Source: JAQGMJ01 sp036271855 (lineage in GTDB: Bacteria > Pseudomonadota > Gammaproteobacteria > Burkholderiales > JAEUOS01). Taken from it: a stretch of 24,033 bases of DNA. Within the stretch, counting starts at the first letter, position 1. The number at the start of each line of letters is the position of its first letter. The notes below the pieces were generated by a model, which saw only the letters and a program-made list of their open reading frames with translations, made no database searches and was not told where the DNA came from. A program made the position numbers and the translations under genes. The DNA lies in contig DATAZV010000131.1 of assembly GCA_036271855.1 (NCBI GenBank), positions 1-24,033 of the forward strand, in the 5' to 3' direction. Positions 7,269 through 18,862 of this stretch are shown in pieces.

Positions 7269-7569
7269 ATCTTTGTCTCCGAATGATTTAATTGATATGA
7301 AAATTGCGCAGGCGCGGCCTCTGCGGGCAAACACCTACAAAAATCATTATATAGCCCGTATAAGAAGACGCAGCTTTTTTTTCACCGGTCGTGGTGCGCG
7401 CGCCGCATTATGTCAAAAGCATCTGCATCCAGAAATGCTATGCTGCCGTTTGCTGTAGATGGGGCATCTTTCCCTGCGCGTGCGGGTTGCCGTGCGAAGC
7501 CGCAGGCTGCGCACCGGCTTTGTGCGCGAACTTCTTGCAATTGAGTGAAAAGCTGTTAACTTTCCGGTT
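7269..7569. other. Divergent intergenic region between the TakP-like gene and the kinase gene (301 bp)
   Basis: It contains the leftward promoter candidate listed separately. For the rightward kinase gene I see only a weak possibility (TATGCT near 7439) without a clear -35. No gene, FNR-like box or RNA was recognised here. Confidence 0.5.
7346..7351 (-). promoter_or_regulatory. -10 hexamer candidate (TATAAT) for TakP-like copy 2
   Basis: A perfect TATAAT on the minus strand in the context GCTATATAAT, about 78 bases before the start codon. No clear -35 is seen. Confidence 0.45.
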
Positions 7570-10467
<2,898 letters not shown>

Positions 10468-10547
10468 TCGCCGCGCCGCCGGCGCGCGGCGCTGAGCCCG
10501 GCGGATTGCCGATTCGGACCGGTTCCGGCCGCTCCAGACGCCGCCCT

Positions 10548-10589
10548 TTGACTTGAGTCAATGCCGCGCCGGCCCGCGCCTTCTACTCT
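10548..10589 (+). promoter_or_regulatory. FNR-like box and -10 element of the formate dehydrogenase operon
   Basis: The box TTGAC-TTGA-GTCAA (10548-10561) has perfectly complementary arms. A -10-like TACTCT (10584-10589) begins 29.5 bp after the box centre, the classic class II activator arrangement (centre at -41.5, predicted start near 10596). The predicted leader is about 110 bases. Confidence 0.7.
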
Positions 10590-10705
10590 CGACACCAGAT
10601 TGGGGATGTGCTGTTTACGGCACATCCGGCGCGCGGCGCCCGAATGCCGGCAAGATCGGGCGGGCGCCGACGAAACAAATACAAAACTGAGGACTCAAAG
10701 CGCAC

Positions 10706-12487
10706 ATGGGCAGTTCAAATCTGATTCCGCTCCAGGCGGTCGAGCAGCAATTGCGTCTGCGGACCAAACCCAAGGGCCGCGTGGCCGAACCGGCCGCGCT
10801 GGAAGAAGTGCGCGCCCTGCTGAAGAACGAGCCGCGCCGCCCCGACCTGCTGATCGAGCACCTGCACAAGATCCAGGACCATTACGGCCACCTGTCGAAC
10901 CGCCACCTGACGGCGCTGGCGCGTGAAATGAATATGCCGATGGCCGAGGTCTACGAGGTCGCGACCTTCTATCACCACTTCGACGTCCTGCGCGACGGCG
11001 AAGCCGCGCCGGCCGCCATCACCGTGCGGGTGTGCGATTCGCTTTCCTGCGAAATGGCCGGCGCGAAAGACCTGCTCTCGCGCCTGCCCAAGTTGCTGGG
11101 TAAGGATGTGCGTGTGCTCGCCGCCCCCTGCATCGGCCGCTGCGAGCAGGCCCCCGCGGTGGTGGTGGGCCAGCATCCGGTGGCTTGCGCCACCGTCGAG
11201 AAGGTCGCCGGCCTGGTCAAGCAAAAGAGCGTCAAGCACCCGCGCCCGAACGACCGCGCCGCCTTCGACCCCGCCGCTTTCGTCAAGCCCGCCAATACGC
11301 CGGGCGCGATCACCGACATCGCCCCGGGTTACACCGGCTACGCCGCCTACCGCAAGGCCGGCGGCTATGCGCTTGCCGCGCAGTGCCTGGCCGGCAAGCA
11401 GGACGTCGAGGCGATGATCGCCAAAATGGAACACTCCGGCCTGCGCGGCCTGGGCGGCGCCGGCTTTCCCACCGGCCGCAAATGGCGCATCGTGCGCGCC
11501 GAAAAAGGCCCGAAGGTGATGGCGGTGAACATCGACGAGGGCGAGCCCGGCACCTTCAAGGACCGCGCCTTCCTCGAGCGCGACCCGCACCGCTTCCTCG
11601 AAGGCATGATCATCGCCGCCTGGGCGGTGGGCGTGGGCTCGGTCTACATCTACCTGCGCGACGAATACCACGGCTGCCGCGAGTTGCTGGAACGCGAGAT
11701 CGCCAAACTGAAAACCGATCCGCCCTGCGCCTTGCCGCCGATTGAACTGCGGCGCGGCGCCGGGGCCTACATCTGCGGCGAAGAGTCGGCGATGATCCAG
11801 TCGATCGAAGGCAAGCGCGGCGAACCGCGCCTGCGTCCGCCTTACGTGGCGCAGGTGGGCCTGTTCGGCTACCCGACCCTGGAACACAACTTCGAAACCC
11901 TGTACTGGGTGCGCGACATCCTGACCCGCGGGCCGGAATGGTTTTCCGGCTACGGGCGCAACGGCCGCAAGGGCCTGCGCTCGTTCTCGGTGTCCGGCCG
12001 GGTGGTCAAGCCGGGCGTGCATGTGGCGCCGGCCGGCATCACGGTGAAGGAACTGATAGAGGAGTATTGTGGGGGCATGTTGCCGGGCCACAGCTTCTAT
12101 GCCTACCTGCCGGGCGGTGCCTCGGGCGGCATCCTGCCGGCGACCATGGGCGACATTCCGCTGGACTTCGACACCCTGCAGCCGTTCGGCTGTTTCATCG
12201 GTTCGGCGGCGGTGATGATTCTGTCGAACAAGGACCGCGCGCGCGATGCGGCGCTCAACATGATGCGCTTTTTCAAGCACGAGTCCTGCGGCCAGTGCAC
12301 CCCCTGCCGTGTCGGTACGGCGAAGGCCGCGCACCTGATGGAAGAAAAGGGCTGGGACAAGGAGCTGCTCGAAGACCTGTCGGTCGTGATGGGCGACGCG
12401 TCCATCTGCGGCCTGGGGCAGGCGGCGCCCAACCCGATCCGCTCCATCGTCAAACATTTTTCTCACGAGATTGGAGGTGCGGCATGA
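10706..12487 (+). CDS. fdsB: NAD-dependent formate dehydrogenase, fused gamma-beta (FdsG-FdsB) subunit
   Basis: This 593-residue protein joins two electron-transfer modules that are usually separate. Residues ~30-175 are a NuoE/FdsG-like thioredoxin-fold 2Fe-2S domain with ligands C110, C115, C142 and C146 (CDSLSC...PCIGRC). Residues ~205-590 are a NuoF/FdsB-like domain: FMN/NADH site GLGGAGFPTGRKW (248-260), AYICGEESAM (354-363), and a 4Fe-4S cluster at C528, C531, C534 (ESCGQCTPC) and C568. It should take electrons from FdsA and reduce NAD+ in the cytoplasm. GAGGA lies 12 bases before the ATG, a slightly long spacing. The stop overlaps the fdsA start (ATGA), giving coupled translation of partner subunits. 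Being a NuoE-NuoF fusion, it could be mistaken for complex I, but fdsA alone follows and no other nuo gene is present. Confidence 0.92.
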   Translation: MGSSNLIPLQAVEQQLRLRTKPKGRVAEPAALEEVRALLKNEPRRPDLLIEHLHKIQDHYGHLSNRHLTALAREMNMPMAEVYEVATFYHHFDVLRDGEAAPAAITVRVCDSLSCEMAGAKDLLSRLPKLLGKDVRVLAAPCIGRCEQAPAVVVGQHPVACATVEKVAGLVKQKSVKHPRPNDRAAFDPAAFVKPANTPGAITDIAPGYTGYAAYRKAGGYALAAQCLAGKQDVEAMIAKMEHSGLRGLGGAGFPTGRKWRIVRAEKGPKVMAVNIDEGEPGTFKDRAFLERDPHRFLEGMIIAAWAVGVGSVYIYLRDEYHGCRELLEREIAKLKTDPPCALPPIELRRGAGAYICGEESAMIQSIEGKRGEPRLRPPYVAQVGLFGYPTLEHNFETLYWVRDILTRGPEWFSGYGRNGRKGLRSFSVSGRVVKPGVHVAPAGITVKELIEEYCGGMLPGHSFYAYLPGGASGGILPATMGDIPLDFDTLQPFGCFIGSAAVMILSNKDRARDAALNMMRFFKHESCGQCTPCRVGTAKAAHLMEEKGWDKELLEDLSVVMGDASICGLGQAAPNPIRSIVKHFSHEIGGAA

Positions 12488-15330
12488 ATGCACCGGTGAA
12501 ATCCGAAGTCCCTGCCGAAGTCATCGAGTTCAAGCTCAATGGCGCCACCATCGAAGCCTTCGACGGCGAAAGCATCCTCAATGCCGCCAAGCGCAGCGGG
12601 GTGGAGATTCCCCACCTTTGCTACAAGGACGGCCTGCGCGCCGTCGGCAACTGCCGCGCCTGCGTGGTCGAGGTCAAGGGGGAGCGCGTGCTGGCCCCCT
12701 CGTGCTGCCGCGCCGCCACCTCCGGCATGGAAGTGACCAGCAATTCGCCGCGCGCCGAAAAATCGCAAAAGCTGGTGCTCGAACTGCTGCTCTCCGACAT
12801 GCCCGAAAAGGCCTACAAGCCGGATTCCGAGCTTGATACCTGGGCGAAAAAGATGGGCGTTACCGAAGCGCGCCTGCCGTTCAAGGAAGCGGCGCGCCTG
12901 AGCCCGAACGCCGACCTCACCCACCCCGGCATCGCCGTCAACCTCGACGCCTGCATCCAGTGCACCCGCTGCGTGCGCGCCTGCCGCGAAGAGCAGGTCA
13001 ACGACGTCATCGGCTACGCCTTGCGCGGCGACCACGCGAAGATCGTGTTCGACCTCGACGACCCGATGGGCGACTCCACCTGCGTCGCCTGCGGCGAATG
13101 CGTGCAGGCCTGCCCGACCGGCGCGCTGATGCCGGCGCACAACGTCGGCATGGTCGTGCCGGACAAGAAGGTGGACTCGGTCTGCCCCTATTGCGGCGTC
13201 GGCTGCCAGCTGACCTACAACATCAAGGACAACAAGATTCTGTTCGTCGAGGGCCGCGACGGCCCGGCGAACCATTCGCGCCTGTGCGTCAAGGGGCGCT
13301 ACGGTTTCGACTACGTCAACCACAAGCAGCGCCTGACCAAACCGCTGATCCGCAAGGCCGGCGTGAAAAAGACCGCCGATTTCCTGATGGACCCGGCGAC
13401 CATCGGCGAGGTATTCCGCGAAGCCAGCTGGGAAGAGGCGCTGGCGGTGGCCACCGGCGGCCTGCGCGGCCTGAAGGAAAAGCACGGCAACTACGCCCTG
13501 GCCGGCTTCGGCTCGGCCAAGGGCAGCAACGAAGAAGCCTACCTGTTCCAGAAACTGGTGCGTACCGGCTTCGGCAGCAACAACGTCGACCATTGCACCC
13601 GCCTGTGCCACGCCTCCTCGGTGGCGGCGCTGCTCGAAGGCGTGGGTTCGGCGGCGGTGTCGAACCAGGTGTCGGACGTGATGAACGCAGAGGTGGTGCT
13701 GGTGATCGGCGCCAACCCGAGTTCCAACCACCCGGTGGCGGCCTCCTGGATCAAGAACGCGGCCAAGAAGGGCACCAAGCTGATCGTCGCCGACCCGCGG
13801 CGCAACGACCTGCACCGCAACGCCTGGCGCTACCTGCAGTTCAAGCCCGATACCGACGTTGCCCTGATCAACGCCCTGATGTACACCATCGTCGAAGAGG
13901 GCCTGGTCGACCAGGCCTTCGTCGAAGACCGCACCAGCGGCTACGAGGCGCTGCGCGAAAACGTGCAGGGCTACGCGCCGGAGGTGATGGAAAAGATCTG
14001 CGGCATTCCGGCGGCCACCATCCGTGAAGTGGCGCGCACCTTCGCCACCTCCAAGGGCTCGATGATCCTCTGGGGCATGGGCATCTCGCAGCACATCCAC
14101 GGCACCGACAACGCGCGCTGCCTGATCGCCCTGTGCATGATGACCGGACAGATCGGCAAGCCCGGTTCCGGCCTGCATCCGCTGCGCGGCCAGAACAACG
14201 TGCAGGGCGCTTCCGACTCCGGCCTGATCCCGATGATGTTCCCCGACTACAAGCGGGTCGACAACCCCGAGGCCAACGCCCGCTTCGAAAAGCTCTGGGG
14301 CATGCCGCTGGACAAGAAACCCGGCTACACCGTGGTCGAGATCATGCACAAGGCGCTGGCGCCGGATTCCGACCCGCACAAGATCCGCGGCATGTACATC
14401 ATGGGCGAAAACCCGGCGATGTCCGACCCCGACCTGAACCACGCGCGCGAGGCGCTCGCCGCCATGGAAATGCTGGTGGTGCAGGACATTTTCATGACCG
14501 AGACGGCGTACCTGGCCGACGTCATCCTGCCGGCTTCGGCCTGGCCGGAAAAGACCGGCTCGGTGACCAACACCGACCGCATGGTGCAACTCGGCCGCAA
14601 GGCCCTGGAGATGCCCGGCGATGCCCGCCAGGACCTGTGGATCGTGCAGCAAATCGCCCGCGGCATGGGCCTGGACTGGAACTACCAGGGCGAGGACGCC
14701 GGCGTGGCCGAGGTGTTCGACGAAATGCGCAAGTCGATGCCCTCGATCGCCGGCATCACCTGGGAGCGGCTGACGAAGGAATATTCGCTGACCTACCCGC
14801 TGGAAAAGGAAGGCGACCGCGGCACCCCGGTGGTGTTTACCCAGAACTTCCCGACCGCCAGCGGCCGCGCCAAGCTGGTGCCCGCCGACCTGATCCCGGC
14901 CAACGAGCGGCCGGACAAGGAATACCCCTACGTGCTGATCACCGGGCGCCAGCTCGAGCACTGGCATACCGGTTCGATGACCCGGCGCGCCTCGGTGCTG
15001 GACCGCATCGAGCCGTTCGCGGTGGCCATGCTGCACCCGCTGGACTTCGAGGCCTTCAAGATCAAGCCGGGCGACGTCATCACGGTGCTGTCGCGGCGCG
15101 GCGAGGTGGCGCTTGCCGCGCGGGCCGACGAGGCGACGCCGCGCGGCGCGATTTTCATCCCCTTCTGCTATTACGAAGCGGCGGCCAACCTGCTGACCAA
15201 CGCCGCGCTCGACCCCTTCGGCAAGATTCCCGAGTTCAAGTACTGCGCGGTGAAAATCCGCAAGGGCGGCTCGGTGTTGCCGCTGTCGAGCTATGGCGGC
15301 GGCAAGAGCCTGGCGATGGGAGCGGCGTGA
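12484..15330 (+). CDS. fdsA: Formate dehydrogenase catalytic alpha subunit (FdsA, molybdenum bis-MGD type)
   Basis: This 948-residue protein oxidises formate to CO2 at a molybdenum centre and passes electrons to the FdsG-FdsB fusion. From the N-terminus: a 2Fe-2S domain (C46, C57, C60, C74 or C75), two ferredoxin-type 4Fe-4S sites (C157/C160/C163/C167 and C200/C203/C206/C210), the CPYCGVGC site before the molybdopterin fold (C234, C237, C241, C268), then the molybdopterin and dinucleotide-binding domains. In CTRLCHASSV, C375 is the expected Mo ligand followed by the conserved H376, so this is the cysteine rather than the selenocysteine form. The His-Cys3 cluster motif found in NuoG between the first two iron-sulfur domains is absent. 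GGAGG (12473-12477) lies 6 bases before the ATG. No fdsC, fdsD or fdhD gene follows; a strong terminator does. Confidence 0.95.
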   Translation: MNAPVKSEVPAEVIEFKLNGATIEAFDGESILNAAKRSGVEIPHLCYKDGLRAVGNCRACVVEVKGERVLAPSCCRAATSGMEVTSNSPRAEKSQKLVLELLLSDMPEKAYKPDSELDTWAKKMGVTEARLPFKEAARLSPNADLTHPGIAVNLDACIQCTRCVRACREEQVNDVIGYALRGDHAKIVFDLDDPMGDSTCVACGECVQACPTGALMPAHNVGMVVPDKKVDSVCPYCGVGCQLTYNIKDNKILFVEGRDGPANHSRLCVKGRYGFDYVNHKQRLTKPLIRKAGVKKTADFLMDPATIGEVFREASWEEALAVATGGLRGLKEKHGNYALAGFGSAKGSNEEAYLFQKLVRTGFGSNNVDHCTRLCHASSVAALLEGVGSAAVSNQVSDVMNAEVVLVIGANPSSNHPVAASWIKNAAKKGTKLIVADPRRNDLHRNAWRYLQFKPDTDVALINALMYTIVEEGLVDQAFVEDRTSGYEALRENVQGYAPEVMEKICGIPAATIREVARTFATSKGSMILWGMGISQHIHGTDNARCLIALCMMTGQIGKPGSGLHPLRGQNNVQGASDSGLIPMMFPDYKRVDNPEANARFEKLWGMPLDKKPGYTVVEIMHKALAPDSDPHKIRGMYIMGENPAMSDPDLNHAREALAAMEMLVVQDIFMTETAYLADVILPASAWPEKTGSVTNTDRMVQLGRKALEMPGDARQDLWIVQQIARGMGLDWNYQGEDAGVAEVFDEMRKSMPSIAGITWERLTKEYSLTYPLEKEGDRGTPVVFTQNFPTASGRAKLVPADLIPANERPDKEYPYVLITGRQLEHWHTGSMTRRASVLDRIEPFAVAMLHPLDFEAFKIKPGDVITVLSRRGEVALAARADEATPRGAIFIPFCYYEAAANLLTNAALDPFGKIPEFKYCAVKIRKGGSVLPLSSYGGGKSLAMGAA

Positions 15331-15344
15331 TTCCCTGAGAGTGC

Positions 15345-15376
15345 AAAAAGCGGCCGCGCGGGCGGTCCGCTTTTTT
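15345..15376 (+). terminator. Intrinsic terminator after fdsA
   Basis: A stem AAAAAGCGG/CCGCTTTTT with a 13-base GC-rich loop ends in a T6 run, 15 bases past the fdsA stop. It separates fds from fhs. Confidence 0.85.
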
Positions 15377-15464
15377 GTTCGCGCATCGCGCCTTTGCCTG
15401 GTTGGCACCCCGGACTGGCGCTTGCGTGGAGGCGGTAAATCGAAATCGTGCCGCGCGCATCAAG

Positions 15465-15478
15465 TTGACGCGCGTCAA
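15465..15478. promoter_or_regulatory. Upstream FNR-like palindrome of fhs
   Basis: TTGACGCGCGTCAA is a perfect 14-bp palindrome. Its centre is 39 bp upstream of the second box, near -80.5 of the predicted start, so both boxes lie close to the same helix face. Confidence 0.65.
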
Positions 15479-15503
15479 GAAAACCAAAATCACTTGCGCA
15501 AAC

Positions 15504-15545
15504 TTGATATCAATCAAGGTTGCGAATCGACCCCGAATCTAAATT
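15504..15545 (+). promoter_or_regulatory. FNR-consensus box and -10 element of fhs
   Basis: TTGAT-ATCA-ATCAA (15504-15517) matches the known FNR consensus (TTGAT-N4-ATCAA) exactly. A -10-like TAAATT (15540-15545) begins 29.5 bp after its centre, placing the box at -41.5 of a start near 15552 and leaving a leader of about 57 bases. Confidence 0.75.
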
Positions 15546-15608
15546 TTGTCGCGCTGGATTTTTCGCACGCACAATCGTCAAGACAACAAACTCACGGAGA
15601 CTGTAAGA

Positions 15609-17285
15609 ATGCCAAAGTCCGATATTGAAATTGCACAAGCGGCCAAGATGGAGCGCATCTCCAAGGTGGCCAAGGACAAGCTGGGCATCTCCGACGACCA
15701 TCTTGTCCCCTATGGCCACTACAAGGCCAAGCTGTCGCTCGATTTCATCGAGACCCTGAAGGACAAGCCCAACGGCAAGCTGGTGCTGGTGACCGCCATC
15801 AGCCCGACGCCCGCCGGCGAAGGCAAGACCACCACCACCGTGGGCCTGGGCGACGCGCTCAACTTCATTGGCAAGAAAGCCATCATCGCCCTGCGCGAGC
15901 CGTCCCTTGGGCCCGTGTTCGGCATGAAGGGCGGCGCCGCCGGCGGCGGCTATGCCCAGGTGGTGCCGATGGAAGACATCAACCTGCACTTCACCGGCGA
16001 CTTCGCCGCCATCGCGCTGGCCAACAACCTGCTGGCCGCGGCGATCGACAACCACATCCATCACGGCAACGAACTGAACATCGACGTGCGCCGCATCCAG
16101 TGGAAGCGCGTGGTCGACATGAACGACCGCAGCCTGCGCGACATCACCATCGCCTTGGGCGGCCCGGCCAACGGCTACCCGCGCCAGGACGGCTTCGACA
16201 TCGTCGTCGCCTCCGAAGTGATGGCGATCTTCTGCCTGTCGACTTCGCTGAAAGACATGAAGGAGCGCCTGGGCAACATCGTGATCGGCTACACCCGCGA
16301 CCAGAAGGCAGTGCGCGCGCGCGACCTGAAGGTGCATGGCGCGATGACCGTGCTGCTGAAAGACGCGCTGGCGCCGAACCTGGTGCAGACCCTGGAAAAC
16401 AGCCCGGCCTTCATCCACGGCGGCCCGTTCGCCAACATCGCCCACGGCTGCAACTCGGTGATCGCGACGCAAACCGCCCTGAAGCTGGCCGACTACGTGG
16501 TGACCGAGGCCGGCTTCGGCGCCGACCTCGGCGCCGAGAAGTTCATCGACATCAAGTGCCGCAAGACCGGCCTGCGCCCCTCCGCGGTGGTGATCGTCGC
16601 CACCGTGCGCGCGCTCAAGTATCACGGCGGCGCGGATCTCAAGACCATCAATACCGAGAATCTCGACGCGCTGGAAAAAGGCATTTCCAACATCGAGCGC
16701 CACGTCAACAACGTGACCAAGAACTACGGCCTGCCCTGCGTGGTTTCGATCAACCACTTCATCCACGACACCGACAAGGAACACGCGCTCCTGCGTGACA
16801 AGCTCGGCAAGCTCGGCGTTCCGGTGGTGCTGGCGCGTCACTGGGCCGAAGGCGGCAAGGGCGCGGCGGAAGTGGCCAAGGAAGTGGTCAAGCTGTGCGA
16901 AACCCCGAACAAATTCTCTTTCGTCTACGAAGACAGCGACACGCTGTGGGACAAGATGAAAAAGATCGCCACCAAGATCTACGGCGCCGCCGATGTAACG
17001 GCTGACGCGAAGATCCGCGGCCAGATCAAGAAGCTGCAGGATGACGGCTACGGCCACTTCCCGGTCTGCGTGGCCAAGACCCAGTATTCGTTTTCGACCG
17101 ATCCGCAATTGCGCGGCGCCCCCTCCGGCCATATGCTGAACATCCGCGAGGTGCGCCTGAACGCCGGTGCCGAATTCATCGTGATGGTCTGCGGCGACGT
17201 CATGACCATGCCGGGCCTGCCGAAGGTGCCGTCGGCGGAAATCATCGACCTCACCGACGACGGTAAGGTAGTGGGACTGTTCTAA
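15609..17285 (+). CDS. fhs: Formate-tetrahydrofolate ligase (10-formyl-THF synthetase)
   Basis: This 558-residue cytoplasmic enzyme has the usual length for the family. It joins formate to tetrahydrofolate with ATP, giving 10-formyl-THF for assimilation, or runs in reverse to recover ATP. Seen motifs are the nucleotide-binding TPAGEGKTT (67-75), REPSLGPVFGMKGGAAGGG, DINLHFTGD, and the C-terminal VCGDVMTMPGLPK. The ATG at 15609 is preferred because GGAG (15596-15599) lies upstream with 9-base spacing; an in-frame upstream start adds an unrelated extension over the promoter. It stands alone between the fds terminator and the tct genes. Its promoter carries two FNR-like boxes, suggesting co-regulation with formate dehydrogenase and oxalate decarboxylation. 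No folD or fchA neighbour is visible. Confidence 0.96.
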   Translation: MPKSDIEIAQAAKMERISKVAKDKLGISDDHLVPYGHYKAKLSLDFIETLKDKPNGKLVLVTAISPTPAGEGKTTTTVGLGDALNFIGKKAIIALREPSLGPVFGMKGGAAGGGYAQVVPMEDINLHFTGDFAAIALANNLLAAAIDNHIHHGNELNIDVRRIQWKRVVDMNDRSLRDITIALGGPANGYPRQDGFDIVVASEVMAIFCLSTSLKDMKERLGNIVIGYTRDQKAVRARDLKVHGAMTVLLKDALAPNLVQTLENSPAFIHGGPFANIAHGCNSVIATQTALKLADYVVTEAGFGADLGAEKFIDIKCRKTGLRPSAVVIVATVRALKYHGGADLKTINTENLDALEKGISNIERHVNNVTKNYGLPCVVSINHFIHDTDKEHALLRDKLGKLGVPVVLARHWAEGGKGAAEVAKEVVKLCETPNKFSFVYEDSDTLWDKMKKIATKIYGAADVTADAKIRGQIKKLQDDGYGHFPVCVAKTQYSFSTDPQLRGAPSGHMLNIREVRLNAGAEFIVMVCGDVMTMPGLPKVPSAEIIDLTDDGKVVGLF

Positions 17286-17742
17286 GAAGCATGTCGGCGG
17301 CAGTAGGCGGCAAGTTGTAGAAGGAAACAGCAGGACAGTCAGGCCAGGCGTAGTCAAAAACGGCGCCTTCGCGGAATGCGAAGGGCGTGCCGGCCGGTAA
17401 CAGAAGAGACAAACGACCACGACACAAGCGGAGCCGCAGCGCGGCTCCCGGCAAACGGAACCGCGGCAGCAAAGCCGGGGGGTCGCCCCAAGGAGAATGG
17501 GTTGGCGCATTCGCAGGTGGCAGGTGCAGGTCGATCGGGAACGTGCCCAGGTACGGGCCCGGGTCGGGTTGACAGAGCCTTCCTGCCCGCCGTCTCCCCC
17601 CTCCTTCAAGCGCATCCTCGTCTTTATTGCGACTACTTTCGCTCAAGCGCGGCGCGCCAAAGTGCCCCGCTTCTGCGTAGGTGCTGGAAAAGCAATACAA
17701 TTTCCCGCGTTTGTCGAGTCGAAAACCAAACAGGAGGTTGAG
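17286..17742. other. Non-coding stretch between fhs and tctC (457 bp)
   Basis: No credible gene is seen in either direction. It holds two hairpins: 17364-17387 (CGCCTTCGC with GCGAAGGGCG, one bulge) and 17430-17448 (GGAGCCGC-AGC-GCGGCTCC). Neither has a T-run. A TACAAT -10 candidate lies near the right end. No FNR-like box was found, in contrast to the fds, fhs and oxc upstream regions. A small RNA or a long structured leader of tctC remains possible, but no known RNA family was recognised. Confidence 0.5.
17696..17701 (+). promoter_or_regulatory. -10 hexamer candidate (TACAAT) for tctC
   Basis: A good -10 match, with a predicted leader of about 35 bases to the tctC start. No clear -35 hexamer lies 17 bp upstream. 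Confidence 0.4.
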
Positions 17743-18750
17743 ATGAAGTTAGCGGGAAAAATATCCATATTGGCTGCACTGATGGGGTCTTTGGGCCTGG
17801 CTGCGCCGGCGCAGGCGGCCTGGGAGCCGACCAAGACGGTTGAGTTCGTGGTTCCCGCGGGGACCGGCGGCGGCGCCGACCAGATGGCGCGCCTGATCGA
17901 CGGCATCATCAAGAAGAACAACTTGATGAAACAGCCGATGGTGGTGATCAACAAGGGCGGCGGCGCCGGGGCCGAGGGTTTCCTCGACCTGAAGAACGCC
18001 AAGGGCGACCCGCACAAGATCATCATCACGCTGTCCAACCTGTTCACCACGCCGATGGCCACCGGCGTGCCGTTCAACTGGAAGGACCTGACGCCGGTGG
18101 AGATGATGGCGCTGGACCAGTTCGTTCTCTGGGTCAATGCCGACAAGCCGTACAAGACCGCCAAGGAATATGTGGATGCGGTGCGTACCGCCGGCTCGAA
18201 CAAATTCAAGATGGGCGGCACCGGCTCCAAGCAGGAAGACCAGATCATCACCGTGGCCATCGAGAAGCAGGCCAAGGTGAAGTTCACCTACATTCCCTTC
18301 AAGGGCGGCGGCGACGTTGCCGTGCAACTGGTCGGCGATCACATCGACTCTTCGGTGAACAACCCGATCGAGGCGGTGGCGCAATGGCGCGGCGGCAAGC
18401 TGCGTCCGCTGTGCGTGTTCGACAAGACGCGCATGCCCTACAAGGCCAAGGTCACCGAGACCATGTCGTGGAACGACATTCCGCCCTGCAAGGACTCCGG
18501 CCTGAACGTGGAATACCTGATGCTGCGCGGCATTTTCATGCCGGCCGGGGTGACCGCCGAGCAGACCAAGTATTACGTCGACCTGATGGAAAAGGTGCGT
18601 GCGACCTCGGATTGGAAGGACTATCTGGAAAAGGGCGCGCTCAACCCCACCACCATGAAGGGCGAGGAATACCGCAGTTGGGTGGCGAAGGAAGAAATGC
18701 GCCATCAGCAACTGATGCGGGAAGCCGGCTTCCTGGCCGGCGGCAAATAA
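17743..18750 (+). CDS. tctC: Tripartite tricarboxylate transporter substrate-binding protein (TctC / Bug family)
   Basis: This 335-residue periplasmic receptor belongs to a TTT system, which moves di- or tricarboxylates across the inner membrane with TctA and TctB. A Sec signal peptide is visible (MKLAGKISIL start, hydrophobic core, APAQA before the mature AWEPTK). Family features are VEFVVPAGTGGGADQMARLI near the mature N-terminus, VVINKGGGAGAEGFLDL, and FTYIPFKGGGDVAVQLVGDHID. AGGAGG (17732-17737) is 5 bases before the ATG, a strong start; the open frame extends upstream without signal-peptide character. It is followed by a terminator, then tctB and tctA. Its place between formate and oxalate genes makes oxalate or a related acid a plausible ligand, but nothing in the sequence proves it. 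Confidence 0.92.
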   Translation: MKLAGKISILAALMGSLGLAAPAQAAWEPTKTVEFVVPAGTGGGADQMARLIDGIIKKNNLMKQPMVVINKGGGAGAEGFLDLKNAKGDPHKIIITLSNLFTTPMATGVPFNWKDLTPVEMMALDQFVLWVNADKPYKTAKEYVDAVRTAGSNKFKMGGTGSKQEDQIITVAIEKQAKVKFTYIPFKGGGDVAVQLVGDHIDSSVNNPIEAVAQWRGGKLRPLCVFDKTRMPYKAKVTETMSWNDIPPCKDSGLNVEYLMLRGIFMPAGVTAEQTKYYVDLMEKVRATSDWKDYLEKGALNPTTMKGEEYRSWVAKEEMRHQQLMREAGFLAGGK

Positions 18751-18760
18751 GGACGCACCC

Positions 18761-18792
18761 GGCCCGGACTTTGACCGTCCGGGCCTTTTTTT
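18761..18792 (+). terminator. Strong intrinsic terminator after tctC
   Basis: A perfect 9-bp stem GGCCCGGAC/GTCCGGGCC with a 7-base loop is followed by seven T residues. Lying inside the tctCBA cluster, it could reduce tctBA expression relative to the receptor. Confidence 0.9.
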
Positions 18793-18848
18793 GCCAGCAT
18801 TTCGGTTTATGACGTTTTTTTGGGAGCTTTACTCCCTGTTTCCGCAGC

Positions 18849-18862
18849 TTTTGTCGACAAAA
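18849..18862. promoter_or_regulatory. Perfect 14-bp palindrome before tctB
   Basis: TTTTGTCGACAAAA ends 14 bases before the tctB start, just upstream of its AGGTG ribosome-binding stretch. It is an operator-like dyad unlike the FNR-type boxes. A small GGGAG-CTTTA-CTCCC hairpin (18822-18836) precedes it. Confidence 0.4.

Noticed and set aside
10706..12487. Part of a complex I (nuo) operon
   Set aside because: The NuoE-NuoF fusion is followed only by an FdsA with a Cys-His formate dehydrogenase active site and then a terminator; no other nuo genes occur.
12463..15408. A 981-codon open frame opposite fdsA (and a similar 592-codon one opposite the fdsGB gene)
   Set aside because: Low-complexity shadow of genuine iron-sulfur and molybdopterin genes on the plus strand.
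17569..17583. TTGACAGAGCCTTCC as another FNR-like box
   Set aside because: The right half-site is absent.
15510..17615. A 701-codon open frame opposite fhs that reaches into the gap before tctC
   Set aside because: The product is low-complexity without family signatures, and fhs on the other strand is unmistakable.
17251..17700. Open frames in the fhs-tctC gap on both strands
   Set aside because: Compositions are Pro/Arg/Leu-rich and arbitrary, with no ribosome-binding site or recognisable domain.
17286..17742. RNase P RNA, tmRNA or cobalamin riboswitch
   Set aside because: None of their conserved core strings is present on either strand as far as can be read by eye.
18770..18780. TTGACCGTCC as a regulatory box
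   Set aside because: It is the loop and stem of the tctC terminator and has no matching half-site.
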